This document shows, piece after piece, positions 47,035 to 58,800 of a DNA stretch of 64,000 nucleotides; within the stretch, counting starts at the first letter, position 1; the number at the start of each line of letters is the position of its first letter. Location: the NCBI GenBank assembly GCA_036936605.1, contig JAUPFV010000002.1:321176893-321240892 (forward strand), read 5' to 3'. The position numbers and the translations under genes are program-made. Source of the DNA: Limnanthes douglasii subsp. nivea. Taxonomy: Eukaryota > Streptophyta > Magnoliopsida > Brassicales > Limnanthaceae. The notes beneath the pieces are model-generated. The model made no database searches and had not been told where the DNA came from. It saw only the letters and a list, made by a program, of their open reading frames with translations.

Positions 47035-48109
47035 GCTATCGTAGCAACTAACTCTTCACAATCATATAACCCTGCTTTTGTTAGCATAAACCGCTTCGTA
47101 TAATCCATCAGTTTTTCACCTACAGACTGCTTACACTATATTACAGTGTCTTCATAAGATCACATCTCTCTAGTTTCCCCAAATTATCGTTCGAAAGATG
47201 TATAGAACTCTCTATAGTTGGTAATGGATCCCCTCAGAATTCTATTATACCACTATAATGCATTGCCCTTGAAAGTCTGATGCTCTGCATACGAGCCTGT
47301 CATCATCTTCGAAGTTTATCATATAATTTTTGAATTGTTTGATGTGATCATCAGGATCTTGAGTCCCATCACACTTTTCGACCTTGGAGATGTCAAAATG
47401 CTTTTTGAAGTGAAATAAACTTAAACTTAGCCGTCAAAGGATAATTTCTCCAATCGACTCCTTCCACATATCGGTCATCTCTTCTGCTTCCCATAACAAC
47501 ATACAAATTTTGATCTTCTACACTTGCGTACTGAGTAGATGTGTTTTCTTCATACCATACAGGATCCCTTATATGACAAGGTTACTGTCGCTCTTTGATT
47601 TATATTAATTATGTTTTTTCCGATGCCGAATTCTTTCTCTTTACGAAGATCCTTGGTAGTTCTTATACTTAAAAAATCCATCCCAACATTCTGAGCTATC
47701 ACACTCATCACTAGATGTGATTTATCTATGTTTATCTTTCTTTTATTTTCATCAAGTTTGATATTCTTTATCAGACTCAAAATAAGCTTTCTTTCGGTCA
47801 CTTCGAGAAATGATAAGTTGTATACGATTGATAAGATTTATTTTCCATTTAATTTTACTCCGCAACCCGTCGTACCTCAGATTTGAGCCTACTTGACTGA
47901 ATCTGTTGCTCTCTTCGAACATATTTATCATTCAACGTGGTTATTTTGTCCAACAATTGATTCCTCCGATCTTCAATGTCAGAATGACCTTGATGTACTG
48001 GAATTTGATCATATTCTTTACTTTTGTTCCAATGTAAATCAGATCTAAAAGTTTCAATACCTTTGCAAACTTTTGGATCAGCTTCATTCCATGGTTCCAT
48101 AACGACCAA
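47034..48109 (-). pseudogene. gypsy gag remnant, unit B
   Basis: 48109-47855 is an open 84-codon N-terminus (MEPWNEADPKVCKGI, then LLDKITTLNDKYV, coiled-coil-like). 47801-47550 is a shifted open stretch. The capsid core is readable with breaks to about 47034, and the gag C-terminus repeats inside the tandem duplication. The polar, basic N-terminus is similar to A at about 85-90%. Confidence 0.65.
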
Positions 48110-48188
48110 GAACGATATTACTGACTAAAATGTCAATAATTTTTGGTTTTTTACGTCAAATCAAGGTACCAATCGACAATCCTTTCCT

Positions 48189-48201
48189 CTGTGGTCGCCA
48201 A
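48189..48201 (-). promoter_or_regulatory. Primer binding site of the gypsy element, unit B
   Basis: TTGGCGACCACAG on the minus strand, identical to unit A, two bases from the LTR edge at 48204. Confidence 0.7.
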
Positions 48202-48203
48202 TT

Positions 48204-48780
48204 TGTTAGGTATGCATTTTAATTTTCGAAAGATAAAGTAAAAGATGGAATGAAATTGTAGAAATACCTCCTTTATTCATCACCCCACTTCCTATTTATA
48301 GGTATGTTCGACTTTTATAACTGAATCAATTATATAAATGGGAAAATTGCTTCGTTACTTCTTATGTTGACAAATAGTTGAAATATCCTCTTACAACAAT
48401 ACAAGTTATCATAAATAACCTTAACATTATTACATTAAGTCCCCGATATTTCATATGCTTATCATAAACGGTAAAGATTCAACAAGTTGTTATAAAGATG
48501 TTTTTCTTATGATGTACGATTTGGATGCAATGTTAAATTTTTGGTAATGGTTTAATCTCTAACTATTAATTTATAGTAGATATAGTTATCAGGCATTCGA
48601 TAAACAATAAGACACCTAAATATGCCTATAAACGTATTCAACTCATGAAAAAAATAATTACTTATAAAGCGCGAAACCAAAAACAAAACAAAGAAAAGAA
48701 AAGAAAGTTGGAAAGTTGCAACGGATAAATTCATTGAGAATACTGAAAGGTAGTTTGAGAAATCCAAGGTTTATCCTACA
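48204..48780 (-). repeat. 5' LTR of the gypsy element, unit B (outer end not determined)
   Basis: Starts TGTTAGGTATG beside the primer site and matches 12410-12985 with many small differences and an insertion of about 20 bp near 48305. TATAAATAG lies at 48292-48300 on the minus strand. Confidence 0.5.
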
Positions 48781-50150
48781 AAGTTTTGTATTGTACTCAA
48801 ATTTATAATCATCAATCCAATATCTTGAAATTTAGGTTGACTACAACTATAATATATTGCTGCAGATATTTCATGAAGTTTGTCTTAATGAATTTAAAAA
48901 ACTTCATCGACCAGGAAAATCATATTACTTTTACAACTAGTATCGAACAAATAAATTTCAAGTGATGAAAAGGTTGAAGATAATTTTGAAGATAAGAAAA
49001 TATAGATATCATAATACCTAACTCCGACTAAGCTATTAAATAGTGATTTTAGAATAGAAACACAACTGATTTTTAAATTATTTTTCCATTCGACCATCCA
49101 CTTATTAACAAGTTATTTACATTAAAATAGATTGAACAAATAAAATAACAAGACCACGTAAAGTTGTTTGCTCGAGAATTACAAAATAAGTATCTCATAT
49201 ACCATAGAAAAATCATATGATGAACCCAGTAATGCACAAGCCTAAGATTCTATGGTAGAAGTACTTAAATAAAGAAGAGTCAAAGTGCATATGTGATCCG
49301 AATATTACAATGCGTTCATGAGAAATATATATAATTCTAAATTGCAATTCAGAAGTTCAGAACAATGAAATGATGTGTCACGTAAAGTTTTCCTTCACGC
49401 TAAATCTAATTTGCTTGACATTTTATATCTAAATTGGGAGCGTCCTTTAAGGGTCGAAACCATAACTTACAGAATGTTGAATGAAAAAGGAAACCAAGTT
49501 CTTCAATCCTCAAAACAATTGAGAGCTTAAAGCTCTATCATAGTTCTCGATACTCGAGCTTTTAACTAACTACTACTTGTAAAACGTATATGTTAGACTA
49601 TGAGGATATACTATTTCCTCTTTTGGTAGTGCGAGAATTTATTAAGCATGCATTCTACAATAATAAAATCTTTTTTGTGCTAAAACAATAGTCTCATAAA
49701 TATTCATTAATAAAGTATCAGCTTATTGGGATTAATCAATTAATAAAAAAACACAGAGCGTTAAGTGTTTAATAAAATAATAAAGACTCATAAAATAAAA
49801 CTATAATAAGGAGTGCTTCAAAATAAAACAAGATTCTTAATACAAAAGTAGGATATAATGCTTTCAACATTACAAAACATAGAGTAATAAGAAGTCGTGT
49901 TTCGACGTTTTCTTTCCGAAGCAATATAATATTTGGTTGGGACAACATTAGTATCCATAACAGTATCCATAATAGAATATTTGGTTGGGACAACATCAGT
50001 ATCCATAATAGTATCATCAAATTGTCAGTTACACTATTAACAACTGAAAAATTACTAGTCCCATCACCATCTTTCTCTATACCACTCCTTTCACAATATT
50101 CACGAAACATTGTCTCTCTTAAGTCATTTATTTTCTTCTTTCCATTTTAT
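48781..50150. other. Non-coding stretch with a deletion joint, unit B
   Basis: 48781-49187 matches A to 13373. At about 49188 it jumps to A 16937, skipping the plus-strand gypsy remnant. 49380-50150 matches A 17091 onward but has extra short repeats (GTTGGGACAACAT...AGTATCCATAA at 49935-50010, two copies). No gene was recognised. Confidence 0.55.
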
Positions 50151-50550
50151 TCAAGAAGGTTGCAATATATGTATTATCCTAAAGCTATCTAAGTCATTCT
50201 CCCATTCATTCTCACGAATATAATACCATAAGCTATCAATATTCACGTTATATATCTCGTGAAAATCCAGAATTAACTTGGAACGACCGTCCAAAACTAG
50301 TGGGCGACTAGACACAATAATTTTTGTCCAATAAGTAATAGCGTCTTGCATGCGAGACTGACGTTCAATAAGTAAAAGTTTTGAAACTGAGTTATTCTTC
50401 AACCTCTAAACATTTAATTGCTCATATAGCTTTGAGTTTAAAACCTTGGCATAGGCCTTGGCATCAATGAGCTCTTTGTCAACAGATGACCATTGATCAT
50501 AAAAAACAATTAGTTCAACCTTGAAAAGCATTCTCTTTATAAGAATAAAT
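50151..50550 (-). pseudogene. Unrecognised coding remnant, minus strand, unit B
   Basis: Better preserved than in A. 50402-50151 is open for 83 codons with SSRPLVLDGRSKLILDFHEI and NVNIDSLWYYIRENEWENDL. Upstream, after a stop, VDKELIDAKAYAKVLNSKLY reads like a coiled coil. I know no matching family. Shared retroelement or host origin is undecided. Confidence 0.35.
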
Positions 50551-51655
50551 AATGGTACCTTGAAAATAACTCACATTCTAAAAAAACTTACCAAACACGT
50601 AGCTAGCTAAGATGGTTTATTGGGTGTGATTCAATGCACTCCTTAACTGAGACATGCAAACGGCTTATTATTCAATTATTTATGTAGTACAACCTTGGCT
50701 TTAGCCTTGATTTCCAACTCAATTTTCAACATCATTTCTCTTTCTCTCTCTATCTCCTAACAACTTTCAACCTCAATTTCTTAACTTGTATCATTTCCAT
50801 ATTAACTTCAAGACAAACTCTTATTGAATAGTTTTTTTTCTTAAAGGTTTAGCAGGACCATCAAGAAAAGTCTAAAGATCATAAATATAATTTACATGAT
50901 GAACATTGTAAAGATAAAGCATGGTTAAACCATTATAAATTCCATGAAAACAACATGTAGCATATATACAATATATAATTAGTTCATATACTGCAGCGAG
51001 ATTCAAAGAAGTAAGCATAAGAAGAGAAATAAAATCCTATCTTATTTCAAATCCAAAATTAAAGTTCCTTTTAGATAGGTCCATGGACAAAATGTAGGTT
51101 GGAAGTTTCATTTGGTTGACTAAATAACGTGAATTACCATATTTTAAGGCTCTAACAAAAATAAATAACATGTTGTACTGGCAGCTTTGGACGAAGACAC
51201 ACCCATATTAAGTAGGTCACCATTTGGATCCACATTTATGGTATCCGTAATATTGATATCTATAATATTAAGGTAATATGATGTTGCATCCTTCAAAGGA
51301 TCATCATCAACAACGATACAAGGTTGAGGATTCGTTGACGAGTTAACACAATATTCACTGGTGACAACCGCATCCTCATTATATTAACCTCTTTGTTAAC
51401 TACTTCGACAACCAAAGTATTTTTATGAGTATGTGGGTTCACTAATTACAACATCAGCTGCCATAAAAATTTCAACAGTTTCATTATCAATAGAGAAAGA
51501 AAGCTCCATAAATAAAGAAGTTGAAACCTTAGAAATACCTTTGGCGTTATTCTATTTAAATTGCAAATAAAATAAATCATCACGACCTCATTTTGTGGCC
51601 ACCTTAGTATCAATAATTTTTATATATCTCATATCTTTAAAATTAGGCTTAGGCA

Positions 51656-51830
51656 TTAACTATAGCATGGATTATATACTTTTCCCTCTAGAACCAGAGA
51701 CTCGTTTCAGCGTAGATTATCAAAAATAATAACTCATTTCGATAGAACAAGAGAAATGATGATCATGTTAAATAGGTCTGGGCCAACCACATTTTCAGAG
51801 GGAAAAGTATATAATCCATGCTATAGTTAA
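51656..51830. repeat. Perfect 34-bp inverted repeat with 107-bp loop
   Basis: Left arm 51656-51689 starts TTAACTATAGCATGGATTAT. Right arm 51797-51830 is its exact reverse complement over all 34 bases. Perfect arms in such decayed DNA suggest a recent hairpin-type insertion (a short MITE) or local inversion-duplication. Confidence 0.9.
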
Positions 51831-52025
51831 GGAACACGTCTATAAAGATATATGGTAAGATTTAAATCCTCATAAATACTTTTCTCACAAACATGTTTTA
51901 ACGAATGAGATTGATGGGGAGCATGAGAATATTAAAGAGCAGAAGTAGTAGTTTATTGCTCGGTAATGGGAGCGAGAGGTATACCACTTTCATTATCAGT
52001 ACATAAGTTATTTTTAATGGTAGGG

Positions 52026-52432
52026 CTAATATTTATCATACATTACATTTGGCCACTGAGTGTTTCTCCATTTAATCAATGATATATTATAATGCTCGTC
52101 TTTTCCCTCTTCTTCGAAACTACTAGGACAAGATCCTAGTTTATTTTCTAAGCCATGAACACTCGCAACAATTTCTTTACAAACATCATCAGCCTCAGAT
52201 TTGACCTTTGTAGCATTTGAAGGAACATAAGATATTTTAATTGAACCCCAGACTTTCGGTTTGCTACCGAATTCCATATTAGAAAAATACTTACAGCCAA
52301 CTTTTCTTCTAGAAGTTTTATCTCCAGAACCTTCTTCCTCGAAATTAACTTCAACAAATACTTCTTCACCATAAAAGGTTTTTTTAGAGTATCTCCCTTA
52401 GGAGGAGAACAAATAATGAAGCCTCCTTGCAC
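52026..52432 (-). pseudogene. Unrecognised coding remnant, minus strand, unit B
   Basis: Two overlapping frames (52432-52148 and 52277-52026) look like one protein split by a frameshift. The first begins near QGGFIICSPPKGDTLKKPFM, and the second contains MEFGSKPKVWGSIKISYVPS and ends near a Trp-rich tail. It is Lys/Glu-rich. No family was recognised. Confidence 0.3.
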
Positions 52433-52927
52433 AACAATACTCGACTATAACCCACTACCAATAAATTCCTCAGGTACATAATAGAGATGTAGGAATAAGA
52501 AAATTTTGAATCCTCATCCATGATTTGAGTATACTTCATGCGAGTATGGTTTTACCTTTTTCTATAAAAAGACATCTTAACAATATGATCCAAGAATGAT
52601 AAAATAAAACATAAATAATCAAACACATAAAAGATAAATTCAAAAAAGAAAGCTTATAGGAAATGAGGGAAATTTACAACTGAAACCCCAATATCTGTTG
52701 ATAGGAGGATTTGTTCTTTCATGTTTGGTCTTCCAATTACTATAAACTAAAATAAATTTATCCTTTCACACTTTTTTTATAAGTTTGAAGTTTATTAAAA
52801 AAAGAATTTTATTCCTTCAAGAAATAGGAAAATAGGTTGGTCTTTCAGCCATAAACCTTAACAAGAGTAAGAAATTCATTCGTAGACCAAGATCAAAAGC
52901 ATCTATTGATAACATAATAGCTGGAAG

Positions 52928-53189
52928 TGTTGAGATATTAATCTGAACGTGTCTGCAACATGACCAGAACATGTAGTAGTAGTTGCATTTTATTAGGAGT
53001 AGTGGCTAATTATTAGCGTCTGTTTGGCTCTAAGTAGTTATTCAGTTTTCTTATATATTCATGTAGTTCATTCGTAGAAAATCAGTTTGTACTCTTCTTT
53101 CAGCAGTTGTAATACAAAAACGAGTTTAACTCATTTCTGTTTCTCTATTAATTATCTGCATACATTCATACACTTATAAATTTCCAACA
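52928..53189 (+). repeat. 5' LTR of the unit-B copia element
   Basis: 262 bp, TG...CA ends. It contains TTATATATT near 53050, a possible promoter element. It has about seven differences from the 3' LTR. Confidence 0.93.
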
Positions 53190-53191
53190 CT

Positions 53192-53204
53192 CTAGTATCA
53201 AAGC
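53192..53204 (+). promoter_or_regulatory. Altered copia primer binding site
   Basis: TAGTATCAAAGCT occupies the primer-site position, with at least two changes from TGGTATCAGAGC. This would weaken priming. Confidence 0.6.
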
Positions 53205-53220
53205 TACATCTTACTTGCGG

Positions 53221-54073
53221 ATGCCCAAATATATGCCCAAGAAAGTATCAATGGAGATAATCAAAAGCAAAGAGAATTCTGTGGGCCTGAGCTATCCGAT
53301 GCTTACCAAGATAAACTACACCGCGTGGTCTCTGAAGATGAAAGTATTCATGCAAGGACATGGCATATGGGAGGCAATCGAACCTCACTAGCCGGAATCT
53401 TCCAAGGGGTCCCTGAAGATACGTTGCTAACCCTCACAGAGAAGAAAACAGCCAAGGAAGAATGGGAGGCAATCAAAACTTTGTATTTGGGTGCAGACAA
53501 AGTAAAGAAGGCGAGGGCTAGACATTGAAAGGAGAATTCGAGTCACTCAAAATGAAGGAAACAGATAAATTGGATGAGTTTTTCTTAAAACTGAACAGCT
53601 TGGTGACTAATATTTGAGCTTTGGGAGAGAAGGTGGAAGAGGCATACGTGGTGAAGAAGTTGCTTAGAGCAGTCCCACCAAATTTCCTACAGATTGCATC
53701 GGCTATTGAGGAATTCGGAAATCTAGAAGAAATATCCATTGAGGAGGTAATTGGTTCTCTCAAGGCACATGAGGAGAGGCTTCGTGGATAATATGAAGTC
53801 AACGAAGGGAAGCTTTTGCTAACAGAGGAAGAATGGAGAAAGAGGGAACAAACCGAAGGACATCTCTTACTCACTCAAGAAGAGCGGTTGAAGAAAACAG
53901 GAAAGGATGGGACTAGGAGCAGTAGTGACAACCGAGGCAGAGAACCGGGTCGAGGGGGACGCGATAGAAGCAAGCCGAGGTGCTTTAACTGTAATGGCAT
54001 TGGACATTACATGACGGAACGTCGCAAACCTCGTAGAGAGAGGGAATCAAAATCTGAGGTAAACGTGAATTAG
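53221..54073 (+). pseudogene. copia gag remnant, unit B
   Basis: Starts at ATG 53221 (MPKYMPKKVSMEI). The N-terminus has NYTAWSLKMKVFMQGHGIWE and then a stop near 53390. The frame then shifts (GVPEDTLLTLTEKKTAKEEW, then LGADKVKKAR at 53440-53520) and shifts again. The frame 53816-54073 has the nucleic-acid-binding zinc knuckle CFNCNGIGHYMTER, whose last Cys is replaced by Arg. A stop at 54071 separates gag from the pol frame. Confidence 0.85.
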
Positions 54074-54097
54074 ATTAACGATGATGAAGCTACACTC

Positions 54098-55663
54098 TTG
54101 ATGGCTGGGTGTGGAGAGAAAGATAAGGGACTAATCCGTGGTCAAGACTGCGGAATGGATGTTTGGTATTTGGACAACGGGGTCAGTAACCATATGACTG
54201 GGCATCGCTCCAAGTTTAAAGATCTAGACGAAACAGTGACAGGAAAAGTAAAGTTTGGAGATGGGTCTACCGTAAACATTGAAGGGAAGGGCTCAATGTT
54301 TTTCAAATGCAAAAACGGTGAAGAACGAGTCCTTAAAGGTATGTATTTTATTCCCACACTTCGTAAAAATATTATAAGTTTAGGTCAACTATCGGAGGAT
54401 GGAAACAAGGCTATTCTGAGTGGTGAGCACCTGTGGGTATATGAGAAAAGTGGTAAGCTGTTAATGAAGGTTAAGAAATCCACGAATCAATTATACAAAG
54501 TAATCATTGTAGGAGGGAAGGCAGAATGTCTACTGACAAAAACAGAGGAGACAACATTGCTCTGGCATTCAAGGCTCGGGCATGTAAACTTTCAGGAAAT
54601 GCAACTCATGTCCAAGGATGATATGGTTTTTGGTTTACCAGTATTATGTCAGCCAAAAGGATTCAGCGAAGGGTGCTTACTTTCAAAACAAACTCGAAAA
54701 CCATTTCCGGAAAAGTTTGATTTTACTGCGAAACAAGCACTCGAACTGATACACGGAGACCTTTGTGGACCTATCTCACCTCAGACTCCAGCTGGTAACA
54801 GTTACTTCTTGCTCTTAGTTGACGACTTTAGTAGAATGATGTGGGTTTTCATGCTCAGGGCTAAAGACGAAGCTTTGAGCGCTTTCAAAAAATTTAAGGC
54901 TTTAATCGAGAAAAAGCCTGGACATGGGATACAAGTTTTCAGAACAGACCGGGGAGGAGAATTTTTATCCAAGGAGTTCACATCATACTGTGAAACAACA
55001 TGCATTACGAGACACTACACAACCCCGTATTCGCCCCAACAAAACGGCTTTGTTGAGCGGCGAAACAGAACTGTGGTTGCCATGGTAAAAATCCTATTAA
55101 AGGAGAGGAACATGCCATCAAATCTCTGGGGGGAAGCAGTCAGGCATGCAATCTATGTGTTGAACAGGTTACCTACTCGATCTCTAACTAAAAGGAATCC
55201 ATACGAAGCATGGATATGTAAGAAACCTCACCTTGAGTATTTAAGGATTTTTGGCTGTTTAGCTCACATGAAATTGGCTGGAGTAAATATTAAAAAGCTA
55301 GACAATCGTAGCAACGTTGTTATTCATCTCGGAAAAGAACTAGGAACTAAGGGATGTCGCTTGTTTGATCCAAGCACAGGTACTATACATGTGAGCAGAG
55401 ATGTGATTTTTGAGGAAGAAAAGAGTTGGCCATGGGATAAAACTGAGGCAGAAGATGCGTATGTGAGCTCTAACGCATACGTGAACACTCCTTTGACTGT
55501 AGTTGGAGTTCAGACGAATACACAAGAGAACATTAATGTGGAAGGAAATATAGTCTCTCCTAGTTCAACCATGTCAGATACAAACAGAGATCACGAAGAT
55601 GGAGGTTACTCAGAGATATCTACGCTGAGACGGAAGAAGTGGAAGCTGCAGATGAGTTATTGA
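54098..55663 (+). pseudogene. copia protease-integrase, 521-codon open frame, unit B
   Basis: This is the longest open frame in the window. Residues 20-100 are the protease, but the active site reads WYLDNGVSNHMTG, with Thr/Ser of the catalytic triplet changed to Asn. Residues 150-205 are the pre-integrase zinc region (LWHSRLGHVNF, then GCLLSKQ with the first Cys of the pair lost). Residues 205-400 are the integrase core with all three acidic residues: HGDLCG, FRTDRGGEF and NGFVERRNRT. After that come GCLAHMKL, KKLDNRSN and the RDVIFEE block. Integrase should insert the cDNA. The open frame reflects youth more than function, because its neighbours are broken. Confidence 0.9.
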
Positions 55664-57221
55664 TGGCAGACATTGATGAACCTGTTACATATGATCAAGC
55701 AGTGAAAGAAACATCTTGGAGGGTGGCAATGCAGAATGAAATCGGGGCTATAGAGAGGAACCACACGTGGGAGTTAACAGAGCTACCTGCAGGCCCCAAA
55801 CCAATTGATCTAAAGTTGATCTTTAAATTAAAAACTGATACGGAAGGAAAGGTGGTCAAACACAAGGCTAGACTCGTGGCGAAAGGGTATATTCAGAGAT
55901 ATGGAGTAGATTATGAAGAGCTGTTTGCCCCGGTTACAAGGATGGAAACAGTATGACTTTTACTGGCTCTTGCAACAAAAAATGAATGGGAAGTACATCA
56001 TCTTGATGTAAAGTCAGTTTTTTAAATGGGGAATTGTAGGAGAAGGTTTACGTAACACAACCAAAAGGTTACGAGAAGAAATGGGAGGAATACAAGGTCT
56101 ACAAACTCATAAAGGCTCTATATGGTTTACGTCAGGCGCCAAGGGCTTGGTACACTCGTTTGAATCAGTGTCTCACCAAGCTTGGCTTCATAAAATACCC
56201 GTTTGAACACGCTGTCTACATCAGACAAGAAGAAGGTGAAACACTTATTATTGGCGTGTATGTTGACGACCTTTTGGTCATAGGCTTGAACATTTCAAGT
56301 ATCAACACGTTTAAGGAACAAATGAACAAAGAGTTCAAGATGAGCAATCTTGGTAAGTTGACCTACTATATTGGAATCGAAGTTGAGCATGGAAGTGGTT
56401 ATATTGAGCTTACGCAGACTGCGTACGTTAAGAAGATACTCGAAAAGGCTGGTATGGGCGACTGTAATCCAGCAAATTATCTGATGGAGCCTAAGATACA
56501 ACTGCACAGATATGAAAATGGGAAGCTGGTGAATCCAAATCAGTTCAAGAGTTTAGTAGGGGGGTTACGATATCTGGTGCACGCTCGACCAGATATTGCG
56601 TATTCGGTTGGTGTAGTTAGTAGATTTATGGAGAAGCCTAATGTGTTACATTTTAATGCAGTTAAGCGAATTGTACTGTATATGAAAGGAACATTAAGTT
56701 ACGGACTGGTGTACACAAGGAGTCGTGGGAATTATTTGTTGTCTGGGTTCTCAGACAGTGACCTTGCAGGATATTTTGACGATAGGAAAAGCACTGGAGG
56801 CATGGCTTTGTATTTAAACGAAATCCTGATCACTTGGGTTTCACAAAAACAACGATGTGTAGCGTTGTCTTCTTGTGAGGCGGAATTTATGGCTGCCACC
56901 GCCGCGACTTGTCAAGGTATTTGGTTACAGAAGGTGCTAAGTCATATATCAAAAGTGAAAGCAGGTCCTGTTATTCTTTACATCGAAAATCGGTCTGCAA
57001 TTGACTTGACGAAGAACCCAGTATTTTTCGGGAGGAGTAAACACATCGATGTGTGTTATCACTTTATTCGTGAGTGTGTTGAAAATGGAACAATTTTCAT
57101 CAAGCATGTGAGTACTAGTGAGCAGTGTGCAGATGTTCTAACAAAGGCACTGCACACAACTAAGTTTGAAGAAATGAGGAGTTTGCTTGGCGTTAAATAT
57201 CTCCAGGCACGTTCAAATTAA
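55639..57221 (+). pseudogene. copia reverse transcriptase and RNase H, unit B
   Basis: 55639-55956 is the RT start ([11 protein letters not shown], then [20 protein letters not shown]), ended by a TGA at about 55953. A frameshift near 56020 disrupts the HHLDVKSVF block. 56160-57221 is 353 open codons with the catalytic VYVDDLLVIG, GGLRYLVHARPDIAYSVG and the RNase H parts SDSDLAGY, SSCEAEF and KHIDVCYHFIRECVENG. It makes and trims cDNA in the family. Apart from two or three lesions it is nearly complete. Confidence 0.92.
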
Positions 57222-57230
57222 AGGGGAGTA
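57220..57230 (+). promoter_or_regulatory. Polypurine tract of the unit-B copia element
   Basis: AAAGGGGAGTA directly precedes the 3' LTR. It would prime plus-strand DNA synthesis. Confidence 0.8.
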
Positions 57231-57493
57231 TGTTGAGATATTAATCTGAACGTGTCTGCAAAATGACCAGAACATCTAGTAGTAGTTGCATTTTATTAGG
57301 AGTAGTGGCTGATTATTAGCGTCTGTTTGGCTCTAAGTAGTTATTCAATTTTCTTATATATTCATGTAGTTCATTCGTAGAAAATCAGTTTGTACTCTTC
57401 TTTCAGCAGTTGTAAAACAAAAAACGAGTTTAACTCATTTATGTTTCTCTGTTAATTATCTGCATACATTCATACACTTATAAATTTCCAACA
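57231..57493 (+). repeat. 3' LTR of the unit-B copia element
   Basis: 263 bp, ends CCAACA, followed by the GGAAG target duplication. Confidence 0.93.
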
Positions 57494-57498
57494 GGAAG

Positions 57499-58582
57499 CA
57501 AAGGACTTTAGGAATTAGGAACAAGTTGTCTTGGACAAATATTTATAATTTGAAAAACTTTGTCTAGGTCTGGAGCGAGAGAAAATCGAAGCCCGTGATT
57601 TAAAAAAAAAACCTCATATTCACGAGCGTCCAAAGGATTTTTTATATTTACAAGAACTCTAAAATTGACATCATATGGAGTCCCCAATCGGTGAGATATT
57701 TTATACGTTAATCATTTTTAAAATAACTATATGAATGCTCCACGATGTTCTTTATCTACATCTCATCCAAAGATTCATGTTCTACTTTTGGTTCATTTCT
57801 GCGACTATAAACATCACCTCTGATATAACCTTCAGATGTCGAGAGATTCATACCTTCAAGAGTGGAAGGAATGAGAACAATGTGGAATATAACAACTTTA
57901 ACTAATTTCTCCTTCTTCACCATAATTGTCTTTTTCTTCTTCTTTATAGTTATTTGATAAATTAGGCGCTTAAGCTTACAAACTTCTTCTTAGTCAGAAG
58001 ATTCAACCATAAAAATCCATTGTTATGATTATATTGACTATCTCAGTAGTCATTATCTTCACGCTCCTTGCCCATTTATAAAAAAAATAAAAGTTTATTG
58101 TAACAATAACGACAAGAAAGTAACTGATTCAAAAACATCAAACAACTAGGAGAATAATATGAATGAACATTGATCAACAAAGTGGAGACAAAAAAATGAA
58201 GAAACAACATGAGATATCAAGGGTATGAATTAATTTTAACTTTCAACCTTTTTTATGGCTTGGATTCACTTGTAGGATAAGCGGTTCAAATCGAAATAAG
58301 CTTGGAGGGGCAAGATTATAGAAGGTACAGAATGTGCACGCGTCTGCCTAAAAGAAGAGACTTTGATATACGTGTAAGTCTCTTCCACTAACTTGTATAC
58401 TAACCAAAACATAAATAGAATCCTTCAACTTAAAAAGCTCTATCATTAAGAGACTCAAGAAATATATATCTCATGCAATAAAAATTACTTCTTGTTAAAA
58501 ATATTTATCAGCATAGAATTGTGGCAAGAATCACAAACCGAAGATTCAAACTTTAGATGATTAAAAAACCATAGTTGAATGG
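57499..58582. other. Flanking stretch without recognised gene, unit B
   Basis: Matches A 18557-19620 at about 94-95%. About 235 bp before the next copia element plus the first bases of its LTR are missing compared with A. Confidence 0.6.
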
Positions 58583-58758
58583 ATAATTAATATAATCTCG
58601 TATCTTATTTATATGTATGCAATTACATTTTATTAGTTTCCGTTATAATTTATGTGCAGTTGTAACTGCCTCCGTAAATTCCACGTTTCTGTTATGTGTA
58701 TGTAATTTGATCAACTTGAATGGATTCAGAATTTCTTCTCTAAAATTTATTTTCTTCA
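58583..58758 (+). repeat. Truncated 5' LTR of copia, unit B
   Basis: 176 bp. It starts at ATAATTAATATAATC because the TGTTGGC start and 5' flank are deleted. The primer site TGGTATCGGAGCC follows at 58761-58773. Confidence 0.85.
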
Positions 58759-58800
58759 TTTGGTATCGGAGCCAATGTCGAAAACGATAGTTATGCCAGT

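Larger units (their letters stand above)
38901..48204 (-). mobile_element. Degenerate Ty3/gypsy retrotransposon, Tat-like, unit B (internal part)
   Basis: Same layout as 4390-12409: antisense extra ORF, minisatellite, integrase, second RNase H, RNase H and RT, protease, gag and primer site. It differs by an intact-length integrase region and by a tandem duplication of the protease/gag border (44964-47034). The LTR begins at 48204. Confidence 0.75.
50629..52643. other. 2-kb segment present in unit B only, bounded by ATTCAA
   Basis: The same hexamer ATTCAA lies at both ends (50629-50634, 52638-52643) and once in A (near 18285). This fits either a deletion in A by short homology or an insertion. 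Inside are a perfect inverted repeat (51656-51830) and a decayed minus-strand coding stretch (52432-52026). Confidence 0.65.
52928..57493 (+). mobile_element. Full-length but decayed Ty1/copia retrotransposon, unit B only
   Basis: LTRs at 52928-53189 and 57231-57493 (TGTTGAGATA...CCAACA) flank gag, protease, integrase, RT and RNase H in copia order. The target duplication is GGAAG at 52923-52927 and 57494-57498. The unoccupied site in unit A is at 18552-18556 (GAAAG). The two LTRs differ by about seven substitutions and one indel by eye (about 2.7%), so it is fairly young. At least one stop in gag, one at 54071, one at about 55953 and a frameshift near 56020 prevent a full polyprotein. Confidence 0.95.

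Noticed and set aside
49769..50110. 113-codon minus-strand frame with repeated LLWILMLSQPNI
   Set aside because: The repeat comes from a short local duplication near 49935-50010; the protein is not conserved in unit A.
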